The notes under the pieces are model-generated. The model saw only the letters and a list, made by a program, of their open reading frames with translations, was not told where the DNA came from and searched no databases. From Chthoniobacterales bacterium (GTDB taxonomy: Bacteria; Verrucomicrobiota; Verrucomicrobiia; Chthoniobacterales; UBA10450): 64,000 nucleotides of DNA. This document shows, in pieces, positions 1 to 7,525 of this stretch (position 1 is the first letter of the stretch; each line of letters begins with the position of its first letter). The position numbers and the translations under genes are program-made. The stretch lies in the NCBI GenBank assembly GCA_025935755.1, contig JAICUQ010000004.1, positions 1 through 64,000 of the forward strand, read 5' to 3'.

Positions 1-2
1 CT

Positions 3-431
3 GGATCGCTAAGGCCAAACTGGTGGACGCGAAATTGGAAATGGTTCGTGCCGCTGGGCTGTTTCGGTGTGGCGTTGCTGTTTCTCGCGTTCGCCGGCTC
101 CATAGTTCTTATTGTTTTTAGCGCAATGAAATCGAGCAACGTTTACAAAGAAGCGTTGGCGCGCGCCAATGCTCATCCGGGTGTGATTGAAGCTTTGGGT
201 TCGCCTATCAAAGATGGATTTCTAATTTCGGGGAACACAAACGTGAACGGCGCTTCTGGCGAATCGAACCTGGCCATTCCCATCTCCGGTCCGAAGGGGA
301 AAGGAACAATCTACGTGTCGGCGAACAAAGTACTTGGGCAATGGAACTATTCAGGGCTCGTGGTTGAGGTTGGACAGACACATCAACGCATCGATCTGCT
401 TCACAAGTCGGTCCCAGCCAGGTCCCGCTGA
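3..431 (+). CDS. Coa1/Tim21-like single-pass membrane protein, 5' truncated
   Basis: The frame is open to the left edge and reads WWTRNWKWFVPLGC before the first possible GTG at 48. The true start therefore lies upstream of the window. One membrane segment (GVALLFLAFAGSIVLIVF) is followed by a soluble domain with HPGVIEALGSPI and ISGPKGKGTIYV. This pattern matches the bacterial relatives of cytochrome oxidase assembly factor 1 (Coa1 family). In bacteria the role is not established; the protein is probably anchored with its soluble domain outside the cytoplasm. The N-terminal tryptophan-rich stretch is typical of the family and argues against the GTG as start. Confidence 0.75.
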   Translation, partial: GSLRPNWWTRNWKWFVPLGCFGVALLFLAFAGSIVLIVFSAMKSSNVYKEALARANAHPGVIEALGSPIKDGFLISGNTNVNGASGESNLAIPISGPKGKGTIYVSANKVLGQWNYSGLVVEVGQTHQRIDLLHKSVPARSR

Positions 432-631
432 TTTACGAAGTTGCTATAGACGTGATAATCCGAATGGGTAGACAGGTGGGACGCGTTGTCCTCAACGCGT
501 TGAAAACTGTGGCTCTGCCGGCTGGAATTTCCTGAGCTAAAAGCATTGCAAAGCTGACCCTCGGCACTTCCATCGTCTTCAGGAGAAGCCGATCCACCTA
601 GACCTCTCGCACCGCGCACGTAAATTCATGC

Positions 632-1672
632 ATGTCGATCTCAGAGGAGCAAGTGAGGAATGCGCTGAAGTCCGTCAAATATCCCGGGTTCAGTCGCGAT
701 ATCATTTCATTCGGATTAGTGAAGTCGATCCAGATCGACAATGGCGACGTGAAAGTCCAGCTCGCACTCGCCACTAATGATCCAAATGTCCCGGCCACCA
801 TCAAAAATGATGCCGAACACGCTTTGCGCGCGATCGGAGGCGTTCGCACTGCAAAAGTTTTAATCGACATCCATGCACCTCCTGGCGGCGCAGGCGCGAG
901 TGCAGTCGCCACGCGGATTCCGGGCGTTAGGCACGTTATCGCGGTGGCGAGCGGCAAGGGCGGAGTAGGCAAATCAACAGTCGCCGCAAATCTCGCTGTG
1001 GCACTGGAGCAAGGCGGTGCACGCGTCGGTTTATGCGATTGCGACATTTATGGTCCGAGTATTTCGCTCATGCTCGGCACGCGCGAGCGACCAGCGGCGA
1101 CCGACGAGAATATGATCGTGCCGATCGAGCAATACGGGTTGCGGTTGATGTCGATGGGATTCCTGCTCGACGACACCTCGCCAGCGATTTTGCGGGGACC
1201 GATGGTGACGCGTTATACGCAACAGTTCCTGCGCCAGGTCGAATGGGGTGAACTAGATTACCTGGTGCTCGACCTGCCTCCCGGCACGGGCGATATCCAG
1301 TTGACCATTGTGCAGACTGTCGCGTTATCGGGCGCAATCATCGTTACCACGCCACAGGAAGTGGCCCTAATCGACGCGCGCAAAGCAGCAACAATGTTCG
1401 AAAAGGTGAACGTGCCGATACTCGGTCTCATAGAGAACATGAGTTATTTCCTCTCCCCCTCAGACAACCAACGGTACCACATTTTTGGTTCTGGCGGCGG
1501 CGAACGGGAAGCCAAACGCCTGCGTGTGCGATTGCTCGGGCAAATCCCAATCGACATCGCCACGCGCGAGGGCGGTGATCGCGGGATCCCAATTGTAAGT
1601 GAGGATCCGAAATCCCCCGTGACTGCCGAATTTGAGCGCATTGCTCAACAAATTCGTAAACTCCTGTCGTAG
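632..1672 (+). CDS. mrp: Mrp/ApbC/NBP35-family P-loop ATPase (iron-sulfur cluster carrier)
   Basis: 346 residues. An N-terminal MIP18/DUF59-type domain occupies about residues 1-95. A MinD-like P-loop NTPase follows, with the deviant Walker A motif SGKGGVGKST near residue 108 and the LVLDLPPGTGD Walker B region. The family loads or carries 4Fe-4S clusters in the cytosol. The usual CxxC cluster-binding motif near the C-terminus is not visible: the sequence there reads ENMSYFLSPSDNQRYHIFG, where many homologues have CP.C. Cluster binding may thus differ. An overlapping ATG sits four bases upstream in another frame; 632 gives the conserved N-terminus. Confidence 0.93.
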   Translation: MSISEEQVRNALKSVKYPGFSRDIISFGLVKSIQIDNGDVKVQLALATNDPNVPATIKNDAEHALRAIGGVRTAKVLIDIHAPPGGAGASAVATRIPGVRHVIAVASGKGGVGKSTVAANLAVALEQGGARVGLCDCDIYGPSISLMLGTRERPAATDENMIVPIEQYGLRLMSMGFLLDDTSPAILRGPMVTRYTQQFLRQVEWGELDYLVLDLPPGTGDIQLTIVQTVALSGAIIVTTPQEVALIDARKAATMFEKVNVPILGLIENMSYFLSPSDNQRYHIFGSGGGEREAKRLRVRLLGQIPIDIATREGGDRGIPIVSEDPKSPVTAEFERIAQQIRKLLS

Positions 1673-1791
1673 TCATACATCCAGCGCACCCGCGGCAAAC
1701 GGAATAAATTTCGCGCTCCGCTCGTCCAATTCAGGTGTTTGATTTTTGTTGCGCTGATAAAGCCGTTCAGAGTTGACTAGGTGAAAATCTT

Positions 1792-2034
1792 ATGAAAGAA
1801 GAACCCGACATGCCGTCTTCGGAAGCAGACCAGGCGTTCGTCAAAGACTCGGCGCTCTACAAGGAATTCCTCGCTGAGCGCGCAGAAATTTTAAAACACA
1901 AATGGATCGAGAGCGAAAAAGCCGGGAAAGACATCGGCTTTGAAAGAGCTCTGCTGGATTGGATCCTGAAACATCGGTCCAACTGGCGAGAGCGACGACG
2001 AAAGGAGGCGCGCACCGAACAGGCCGCCTCCTGA
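1792..2034 (+). CDS. small charged hypothetical protein, 80 aa
   Basis: An 80-residue, highly charged, probably helical protein without membrane segments. The central part KHKWIESEKAGKDIGFERA faintly recalls the HRW-SE-AG-D-G motif of DUF4032 C-termini, but that is a weak resemblance. It lies 44 bases upstream of pyrR in the same direction and may share its transcript. If so, it would be the first gene of the pyr operon. Function unknown. Confidence 0.6.
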   Translation: MKEEPDMPSSEADQAFVKDSALYKEFLAERAEILKHKWIESEKAGKDIGFERALLDWILKHRSNWRERRRKEARTEQAAS

Positions 2035-2050
2035 TTTTTGTACCTTTAAA

Positions 2051-2068
2051 GCGATCCTGTGAGGTCGC
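2051..2068 (+). promoter_or_regulatory. PyrR-binding RNA hairpin in the pyrR leader
   Basis: The 18 bases GCGATCCTGTGAGGTCGC fold into a six-base-pair stem with a hexaloop CUGUGA. The known PyrR binding-loop consensus is ARUCCNGNGAGGYU. Here the loop CNGNGA, the conserved U-G pair and the C-G pair are all present. The closing A-U pair is replaced by a compensated G-C pair. The hairpin ends one base before the AAGGA ribosome binding site (2070-2074) of pyrR. PyrR bound with UMP would be expected to block translation of its own gene and those behind it. Confidence 0.8.
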
Positions 2069-2078
2069 CAAGGAAACT

Positions 2079-2636
2079 GTGAAACCAAAACAAAACTCAT
2101 CCACCGCCACTGCGATCCTCGACGCGGAAGCTATGCGTCGCGCGCTACGCCGGATTGCTCACGAGATTGTCGAGGGAAATTCGAATCTCGAAACCGTGGT
2201 GCTCGCGGGAATTCCATCGCGCGGTGTAGAGATCGCGCGCCGAATTTCCGCTTTCATTCGCGAGATCGCGAATGTTGACGTCGATTCCGGCATCATCGAC
2301 GTAGCGATGCACCGGGATGACGTTGGCACGCGTAAGGAATTGCCGGTGGTGCACGCGTCGAAACTTCCGGTTCCGCTCGAAGATCGGACAGTGATCATTG
2401 TCGATGATGTGCTGTATACCGGCCGCACGGTGCGCGCGGCGATGGATGCGATCAATTCATTTGGACGTCCGGCGCGGATTCAGCTGGCTGTGCTGGTTGA
2501 TCGCGGTCATCGCGAACTGCCGATTCGTCCTGATTACGTCGGAAAAAATTTGCCTACGGCCACGCGCGAACAGATTCAGGTGCGACTCCAGGAAACGGAC
2601 AACGAACCAGACGGCGTCTACTTGCAAAAGCAATGA
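2079..2636 (+). CDS. pyrR: bifunctional PyrR: pyr operon RNA-binding regulator / uracil phosphoribosyltransferase
   Basis: 185 residues from a GTG start preceded by AAGGA at a 4-base spacing. A longer reading from 1959 would put the hairpin inside coding sequence and is disfavoured. The PRPP loop VDDVLYTGRTVRAAMDA near residue 107 is diagnostic of type I phosphoribosyltransferases, and the SRGVEIA and DVDSGIIDVAMHRDD segments match PyrR. In other bacteria PyrR senses UMP/PRPP and binds pyr mRNA. The cognate hairpin lies directly upstream and pyrB and pyrC follow. Autoregulation at translation is the likely mode. Confidence 0.95.
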   Translation: MKPKQNSSTATAILDAEAMRRALRRIAHEIVEGNSNLETVVLAGIPSRGVEIARRISAFIREIANVDVDSGIIDVAMHRDDVGTRKELPVVHASKLPVPLEDRTVIIVDDVLYTGRTVRAAMDAINSFGRPARIQLAVLVDRGHRELPIRPDYVGKNLPTATREQIQVRLQETDNEPDGVYLQKQ

Positions 2637-2654
2637 ATAGGCAAACGGCAATTC

Positions 2655-2808
2655 CGGGGAGCGCACGCTTGCAGCGTGCGGGTCGCCGCATTCTGCGGCG
2701 ACGAACTTTGCATTTTGTCTTTCCTACTGCGTTGCAGTTGCAGACTCTCAGGAAAAGTTCGCGAAGACAGAATGTCTTCGTCAGCACGCTGGAAGCGTGC
2801 GCTCCCTG
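2655..2808 (+). repeat. REPIN-like inverted repeat element, copy 1 (pyrR-pyrB gap)
   Basis: About 154 bp whose two ends are imperfect inverted copies of a roughly 50-base unit. Each unit starts with GGGAGCGCACGCTT and carries two small hairpins (GCACGCT/AGCGTGC, then a GC-rich or GAAGACA-type stem) ending in GAACTT or similar. The two-REPs-in-opposite-orientation layout is that of a REPIN. It fills almost the whole pyrR-pyrB gap and ends about 6 bases before the pyrB ATG. Confidence 0.75.
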
Positions 2809-2814
2809 CATGAC

Positions 2815-3744
2815 ATGACTACGCGCTGGACACGCAAAGATCTCCTCGGGCTGCGTGAGCTGACGGCCGACGAAATCAATTTGGTTCTCGAGACCACTAA
2901 CGCGTTTAAGCAGGTCGGCAGGCGCGAGATCAAAAAAGTACCTGCATTGCGCGGCAAAACCCTGATCAACTTTTTCGTCGAACCGAGCACTCGCACGCGC
3001 ACCTCTTTCGAGCTGGCTGCATTTCGCCTGAGCGCCGACGTCATCAATATTGCGGCAACGACTTCGAGCCTGACTAAAGGCGAAACGCTCAAGGACACCG
3101 CGCGGAATCTCGAGGCGCTGCATGCCGACATCATCGTGCTCCGCCACAGCTCCGCAGGCGCACCGCAGTTCCTGGCAAACCGACTGCAAGCGAGCGTAAT
3201 CAACGCCGGTGACGGCGCGCACGAGCACCCGACACAGGCGCTCCTCGATCTTTATACAATCCGAGAGCACAGAGGCAAAATCGCCGGCCTGCACGTCGCG
3301 ATCATTGGCGACATTTTGTTCAGTCGCGTCGCGCGTTCAAACATCTTCGGCCTGCTGAAGCTCGGTGCGCGAGTAACCCTCGTCGGTCCGAGCACGCTGG
3401 TGCCGCGCGAGTTTGAGAAGCTCGGCGTGGAAGTGTCGTATCACATAGACGAGGTACTACCCAAAGTTGATGTCGTGAACCTTTTGCGGATCCAGCATGA
3501 ACGTCAGCGCAGAGAATATTTTCCGGGACTCGGCGAATACATCCGCTTATTCGGCCTAACGAAACAACGCGCGAAATTATTGAAACCTGATTGTCTGGTC
3601 ATGCACCCCGGACCAATCAACCGCGGAGTTGAGATCGACAGCGAAGTCGCTGACGGCCTGCAAAGTGTAATTCTCGATCAGGTGACCAACGGTCTCGCTA
3701 CTCGGATGGCAGTTCTTTATTTGTGCGGAGGGATCGCAGCGTGA
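2815..3744 (+). CDS. pyrB: aspartate carbamoyltransferase catalytic chain
   Basis: 309 residues, the normal length for a catalytic chain. The carbamoyl-phosphate site STRTRTSFE (around residue 50) and [10 protein letters not shown] (around 135) are intact, as is the late MHPGPINRG motif. The enzyme condenses carbamoyl phosphate and aspartate in de novo pyrimidine synthesis. ATG 2815 is preferred; an in-frame GTG at 2797 lies inside the repeat. No clear Shine-Dalgarno is present because the REPIN arm occupies that position, so translation may rely on coupling or on the hairpin. It follows pyrR and precedes pyrC. Confidence 0.95.
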   Translation: MTTRWTRKDLLGLRELTADEINLVLETTNAFKQVGRREIKKVPALRGKTLINFFVEPSTRTRTSFELAAFRLSADVINIAATTSSLTKGETLKDTARNLEALHADIIVLRHSSAGAPQFLANRLQASVINAGDGAHEHPTQALLDLYTIREHRGKIAGLHVAIIGDILFSRVARSNIFGLLKLGARVTLVGPSTLVPREFEKLGVEVSYHIDEVLPKVDVVNLLRIQHERQRREYFPGLGEYIRLFGLTKQRAKLLKPDCLVMHPGPINRGVEIDSEVADGLQSVILDQVTNGLATRMAVLYLCGGIAA

Positions 3745-3766
3745 GGACGGCGGCAGTGGCATCTCT

Positions 3767-3923
3767 GGGGAGCGCACCCGTCTCGCGTGCTGGCGACTCC
3801 GAAAGCTTTCGCGAGTCACGAACTTCTCCAGGAGGGCAACAATCAGAGGTCGCGGCAATCACGGACGAAAGTTCGTCGCCGCAGAATGCGGCGACCAGCA
3901 CGCTGGAAGCGTGCGCTCCCCGG
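3767..3923 (+). repeat. REPIN-like inverted repeat element, copy 2 (pyrB-pyrC gap)
   Basis: About 157 bp with the same plan as the element in the previous gap. The left end begins GGGGAGCGCACCC. The right end, read in reverse, begins GGGGAGCGCACGCTTCCA and contains GTCGCCGCA-TTC-TGCGGCGAC. It ends 2 bases before the pyrC ATG. The right arm is nearly identical to the left arm of copy 1, which shows recent common origin. Confidence 0.75.
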
Positions 3924-3925
3924 AC

Positions 3926-5212
3926 ATGAGCGCCACCACCATTCGCAACGGCCGCGTGATCGATCCCGCGAATAAACGGGATGAAATTGCTGATGTTTAT
4001 ATCGCCGGCGGGAAAATCGTTTCCTCAGAATCCGAAATCGGAAAATCGAAATCCGAGATTGAAGAGATTGACGCGCGCGGGTTGATCGTCGCGCCGGGAT
4101 TGGTCGACTTGCACGTCCATTTGCGCGAGCCGGGATTCAGTCACAAGGAAACGATCGAATCGGGTGCTCGAGCCGCCGCGGCTGGCGGATTCACGACCAT
4201 TGTGTGCATGCCAAATACCGCACCTGTCCCGGACAATCCCGGCACAATCGCGTGGATCAAACAGCGGGCATCCACCATCTCGCGCGTGAACGTTTTGCCG
4301 ACAGGCGCGATTTCAAAAAATCTCGCGGGTGAAGAACTCGCCCCGATTGGTTCGCTCGCGCAGGCGGGCGTTGTGGCAATCACCGACGACGGTCATTGCA
4401 TTCAAAATCACGAAGTCATGCGCCGGGCGGTTGAATACGCGCGCATGGTTGGCCTGCCTGTACTCGATCACTGTCAGGATTACGATTTGGTCGGCAACGG
4501 AGTCGTGCATGAGGGTTATTGGAGCACGCTGCTTGGCCTACCTGGCTGGCCTGCAGCCGGCGAAGAAGTCATCGTGATGCGCAACATTTTGCTCGCCGAA
4601 CTTTGCGATCATCACATTCATTGCCAGCACATCTCGACTGCAGGCAGCGTACGGTTGATTCGCGAAGCCCGGGCACGCGGAGTGAAAATCAGCGGTGAAG
4701 TTTGCCCACACCACATCGCCCTAACCGATGACGCGATTCAAAACTTCGACACTAATTACAAGATGAATCCGCCTTTGCGCTCGCAAAACCACGTTGACGC
4801 ATTGCTGGAGGGAATCGCCGACGGAACGCTGTCCATCCTTTGTTCCGATCATGCGCCTCATGCGGGTTTCGAAAAGGAGGTAGAATTTGATGCAGCACCA
4901 TTTGGGATCATCGGGTTGGAGACAGAGCTGGGAATCTTTCTCGATCTGCTCGTGCACAAACATCGCATCATCGACCTCGCGCGATTGATTGAGATGTACA
5001 CCGTCGAGCCGTCTCGTTTATTGAAGATCGACGCCGGCACGCTCTCGGCCGGTGCACGGGCTGATGTAACCCTGATTGACCCGGAGATGGAGTGGACGGT
5101 TGACGTTAATCAATTTCACTCAGCGTCACGCAATTCACCATTCGACGGCTGGCAACTAAAGGGCCGCGCAGTGAGGACGATCGTTAGGGGAAAGACAGTT
5201 TGGGTAAAATAA
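3926..5212 (+). CDS. pyrC: dihydroorotase, class I
   Basis: 428 residues of the amidohydrolase fold. Metal ligands are visible in DLHVHLREPG (near residue 55) and in SDHAPH (near residue 305). The middle carries ITDDGHCIQN, where some dihydroorotases have the carboxylated lysine. The acidic DDG version is typical of the class I type found in Bacillus and Aquifex, so activity may involve PyrB association (inference). It converts carbamoyl aspartate to dihydroorotate, the step after PyrB. ATG 3926 is chosen; the in-frame GTG 3911 lies within the repeat. Confidence 0.94.
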   Translation: MSATTIRNGRVIDPANKRDEIADVYIAGGKIVSSESEIGKSKSEIEEIDARGLIVAPGLVDLHVHLREPGFSHKETIESGARAAAAGGFTTIVCMPNTAPVPDNPGTIAWIKQRASTISRVNVLPTGAISKNLAGEELAPIGSLAQAGVVAITDDGHCIQNHEVMRRAVEYARMVGLPVLDHCQDYDLVGNGVVHEGYWSTLLGLPGWPAAGEEVIVMRNILLAELCDHHIHCQHISTAGSVRLIREARARGVKISGEVCPHHIALTDDAIQNFDTNYKMNPPLRSQNHVDALLEGIADGTLSILCSDHAPHAGFEKEVEFDAAPFGIIGLETELGIFLDLLVHKHRIIDLARLIEMYTVEPSRLLKIDAGTLSAGARADVTLIDPEMEWTVDVNQFHSASRNSPFDGWQLKGRAVRTIVRGKTVWVK

Positions 5213-5217
5213 CTTCC

Positions 5218-5374
5218 GTCATCCCGAGCGAATCCTGCATATGCGGGAGAAGTCGAGGTTCCCTCGGAATAACATCAAAGCAACGCAAAGGGCAGAGTCC
5301 GCGAGCCAGTCTTTCAATCCCGTTGCAGTACCGTGACTTTTTCCGCGGGATCCCTCGACTTCGCTCGGGATGAC
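5218..5374. repeat. GTCATCC-type inverted repeat, copy 1
   Basis: The ends GTCATCCCGAGCGAA and, inverted, TTCGCTCGGGATGAC form long imperfect complementary arms flanking about 100 bp. Related arms recur at 29854-29972 and 42248-42317. Here it lies between the convergent pyrC and CBS genes and could also act as a transcription barrier. No ORF inside. Confidence 0.7.
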
Positions 5375-5380
5375 GGAGAA

Positions 5381-5833
5381 CTACCCCGCGGCGAAACCGC
5401 CGTGGATGTAATTTTCCAGATGGGCGATCGCTGCTTGCTGGCAGGAAATTACATGTTTTACGAGGTCGCCGATCGAGATTACACCGACCACCTTGTCACC
5501 GTCGACGACCGGTAAATGCCGGATGTGTTGGTCTGTCATCAGGCGCAAACATGTTTCAACTCCCTCGCGCCGTTGCGTTGTAAACACATTCGTTGACATG
5601 ATTTCGTTGACTTTGGTTTCGCGGGAACGTTTGCCGCGCAGCATGATTTTGCGGGTGTAATCACGTTCGGAAATGATTCCCACCAGGCGCTCCTCTTCCA
5701 TTACCAGCAACGCGCCTACGTTTTTCGTGTCCATCAATTGAACCGCCTCGAACACCGTCGCGTTTGGCGAAACGGAGTAAATCTCTCTGCTCTTCTGATT
5801 CAGAACCGCGCCGATGGTACCGCTAACATCCAT
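5381..5833 (-). CDS. tandem CBS-domain protein
   Basis: 150 residues, essentially two CBS motifs. CBS1 is about residues 8-65 (TVFEAVQLMDTKNVGALLV ... GIISERDYTRKI). CBS2 is about 72-130 (HIRHLPVVDGDKVVGVISI). Stand-alone CBS pairs bind adenine nucleotides such as AMP, ATP or S-adenosylmethionine and usually act as energy sensors. The partner is unknown, and no obvious target enzyme is adjacent. It is convergent with pyrC across the inverted repeat. Confidence 0.88.
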   Translation of the reverse strand: MDVSGTIGAVLNQKSREIYSVSPNATVFEAVQLMDTKNVGALLVMEEERLVGIISERDYTRKIMLRGKRSRETKVNEIMSTNVFTTQRREGVETCLRLMTDQHIRHLPVVDGDKVVGVISIGDLVKHVISCQQAAIAHLENYIHGGFAAG

Positions 5834-5913
5834 ATCACAGAATCACTAAGACTTGAGGAACATAGGACAATTCAGGCAAGAGAGGCAAAACAATTCTCGT
5901 GATCCGATCGATT

Positions 5914-5987
5914 AGCGCCAACGGCGCGTTATTCACCTCCAGCCTGGGGCAACCCCGAAAGCTTTCGGCGCTGAAAGCGCGATTCAC
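5914..5987 (+). repeat. RAYT-flanking REP-like element, left
   Basis: Starts AGCGCCAACGGCGCGTT, contains AGCCTGGGGCA, and ends GCGCTGAAAGCGCGATTCAC. The same three landmarks occur in inverted orientation right of the transposase (6491-6578), and again between hflK and hflC (39486-39575). Confidence 0.75.
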
Positions 5988-6018
5988 TTCTGCATTAGTT
6001 CGATCATGATTTGGCGCC

Positions 6019-6474
6019 ATGCCCCAGTCACTCAGCAAAGTCAACATTCTTCACATCATTTTTAGCACAAAAAATCGCGAGCCTTGGCTCGATTCAGCTG
6101 TGCGGCCACGTATGCACGCATATCTGGCGACGATCTGCCGCGACCAAGGTGTCGAACTTGTCCATGTCGGCGGCGTGGCAGATCACGTTCACTTTTTGAC
6201 CACGCTGCCACGAACTCTGTCTCAGGCACAAATGGTTGAGCAGATAAAGAAGAAATCTTCGAAATGGATTAAAGCGCTTGACGCACGCTATCGAGGTTTC
6301 TTCTGGCAACGCGGGTATGCTGCGTTTTCAGTGAGCCCGAGTCAGTTCGAGGTGGTGCTGCGATACATCGACACGCAGCCAGAGCACCACCGCACTCGTA
6401 CATTTCAAGAGGAATATCGGAAATTATTGCGCCGGCACGGCGTTAATATCGATGAGCATCACGTTTGGGACTAA
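6019..6474 (+). CDS. REP-associated tyrosine transposase (RAYT, IS200/Y1-like)
   Basis: 151 residues, the usual length of Y1 HUH transposases. The metal-binding HUH motif is seen as DHVHFL (near residue 56). The candidate nucleophile tyrosine lies in RYIDTQPEHHRTRTFQEE near residue 117, followed by the family's typical C-terminal RRHGV...HVWD. RAYTs act on REP palindromes as single-stranded DNA. The gene sits between two oppositely oriented copies of one REP-like element, which is the standard arrangement. It looks intact and possibly active. Confidence 0.92.
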   Translation: MPQSLSKVNILHIIFSTKNREPWLDSAVRPRMHAYLATICRDQGVELVHVGGVADHVHFLTTLPRTLSQAQMVEQIKKKSSKWIKALDARYRGFFWQRGYAAFSVSPSQFEVVLRYIDTQPEHHRTRTFQEEYRKLLRRHGVNIDEHHVWD

Positions 6475-6490
6475 CAACGCTCCAGTCCGC

Positions 6491-6578
6491 TGATTCGCGC
6501 TTTCGGCGCTTGGTTAACGGCGGAATCGAATTCCTGGGGCGATGCCCCAGGCTTGCGTGAGAACGCGCCGTTGGCGCT
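6491..6578 (-). repeat. RAYT-flanking REP-like element, right (inverted copy)
   Basis: Read on the minus strand it starts AGCGCCAACGGCGCGTT, has AGCCTGGGGCATCG, and ends AGCGCCGAAAGCGCGAATCA. It is thus the inverted counterpart of the element left of the transposase gene. It also contains an internal hairpin CCTGGGGCGATGCCCCAGG. Confidence 0.75.
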
Positions 6579-6591
6579 GAACACATGAAAC

Positions 6592-7257
6592 TCACGTATC
6601 TGACAATGGATTCTTTAAAGAAGTAGCCGCGTATCTTCGCGGCGCGAGTTTCGGCGGTCGTTTTCCATTCACGACAGCGCCTGCCAACGGAATATACGAA
6701 AGTTCGCGACGATCCGCCGCGCAACGCAACATCAATCCGCCTCGACTCATGTCCCCGCGGCCGACAAAGTCCGCGGGAAATCGGAGTCGCTCGCCAAAGT
6801 TGGCCAGCAACGCGTTGACATATTTACCCGTGGCGATGCTGCCGAGAAGAATCACTTCGCTTTGGGACGGCAGTTTCGTTGCCAGATGCCGCGCGTCGCG
6901 TTCGATTGGCGTTCGGAAGCGCGGGTCGTCCTCATGAATGTCGACCTCCGCAAATTCGCGCAGGTCATCAATATGAATCCGCGTTCGCGCATCGATCAAT
7001 CCGCGTGTCGGCGTGATTACCAGCACACCTGAGGTTCCCCGCGCCGGCCGCGCAAACACATTTGCGTAGGCGATTTTTCCACGAAAATAAAGACCGCTCA
7101 GAAATGTAAATACGTCAGCGATTGGCGCGCCACGTTTCCCGCGCAGCTTTCGGGCAAGCGGAAATTGCGCCTGATCGCGCAAAATCATTCGCGCTCGTTC
7201 ACCACCGGCGTACGCGGGCGAGAGCAGGAAAATCCGATCGTGGATGATGATCTTCAT
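6592..7257 (-). CDS. conserved hypothetical protein, 221 aa
   Basis: A soluble, mixed alpha/beta-type protein with no signal peptide or membrane segment. It opens with MKIIIHDRIFLLSPAYAGGER and contains LLGSIATGKYV, which resembles a nucleotide or phosphate loop only superficially. The C-terminal DFVGRGDMSRGGLMLR is rich in glycine and arginine. I do not recognise the family. ATG 7257 is preferred to the TTG 9 bases earlier. No obvious operon partner. Confidence 0.7.
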   Translation of the reverse strand: MKIIIHDRIFLLSPAYAGGERARMILRDQAQFPLARKLRGKRGAPIADVFTFLSGLYFRGKIAYANVFARPARGTSGVLVITPTRGLIDARTRIHIDDLREFAEVDIHEDDPRFRTPIERDARHLATKLPSQSEVILLGSIATGKYVNALLANFGERLRFPADFVGRGDMSRGGLMLRCAADRRELSYIPLAGAVVNGKRPPKLAPRRYAATSLKNPLSDT

Positions 7258-7339
7258 GTTCAGCAATCTTTTAACATAGTTCGCGCAATGCTGTGAGCGA
7301 CACTACGTCACTTCTCTAAAGGAAAGTTGAGAGGAGGTA

Positions 7340-7525
7340 ATGGTCAATTCCCATGATAGTCGCGGTTTCGAATTCAAAATAGATCGACGGGCAGGCATCG
7401 GCGGCAGCCGCAGTGAGTTCAATAAGGCCAAGTATTGCAAGCCCCCCGAACTTGGTGTTTCTGGTCTAGTGGCTCGGTTGGCCTCGATTGGTTGCTATCT
7501 AGCATACCTCATCCATCTTGCGTGA
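7340..7525 (+). CDS. possible small ORF upstream of and overlapping the membrane protein gene
   Basis: A 61-residue ORF beginning directly after a strong purine tract (GAGAGGAGGTAATG, close spacing). It ends in TGA overlapping a GTG (GTGA at 7522-7525) that opens the next long frame. Its C-terminus is hydrophobic (LVARLASIGCYLAYLIHLA). No family is recognised. It may be a leader ORF giving translational coupling, or a chance ORF. The evidence is only signal placement. Confidence 0.35.
   Translation: MVNSHDSRGFEFKIDRRAGIGGSRSEFNKAKYCKPPELGVSGLVARLASIGCYLAYLIHLA

Noticed and set aside
598-1047. 149-codon minus-strand ORF
   Set aside because: Antisense to the Mrp gene; no supporting motif.
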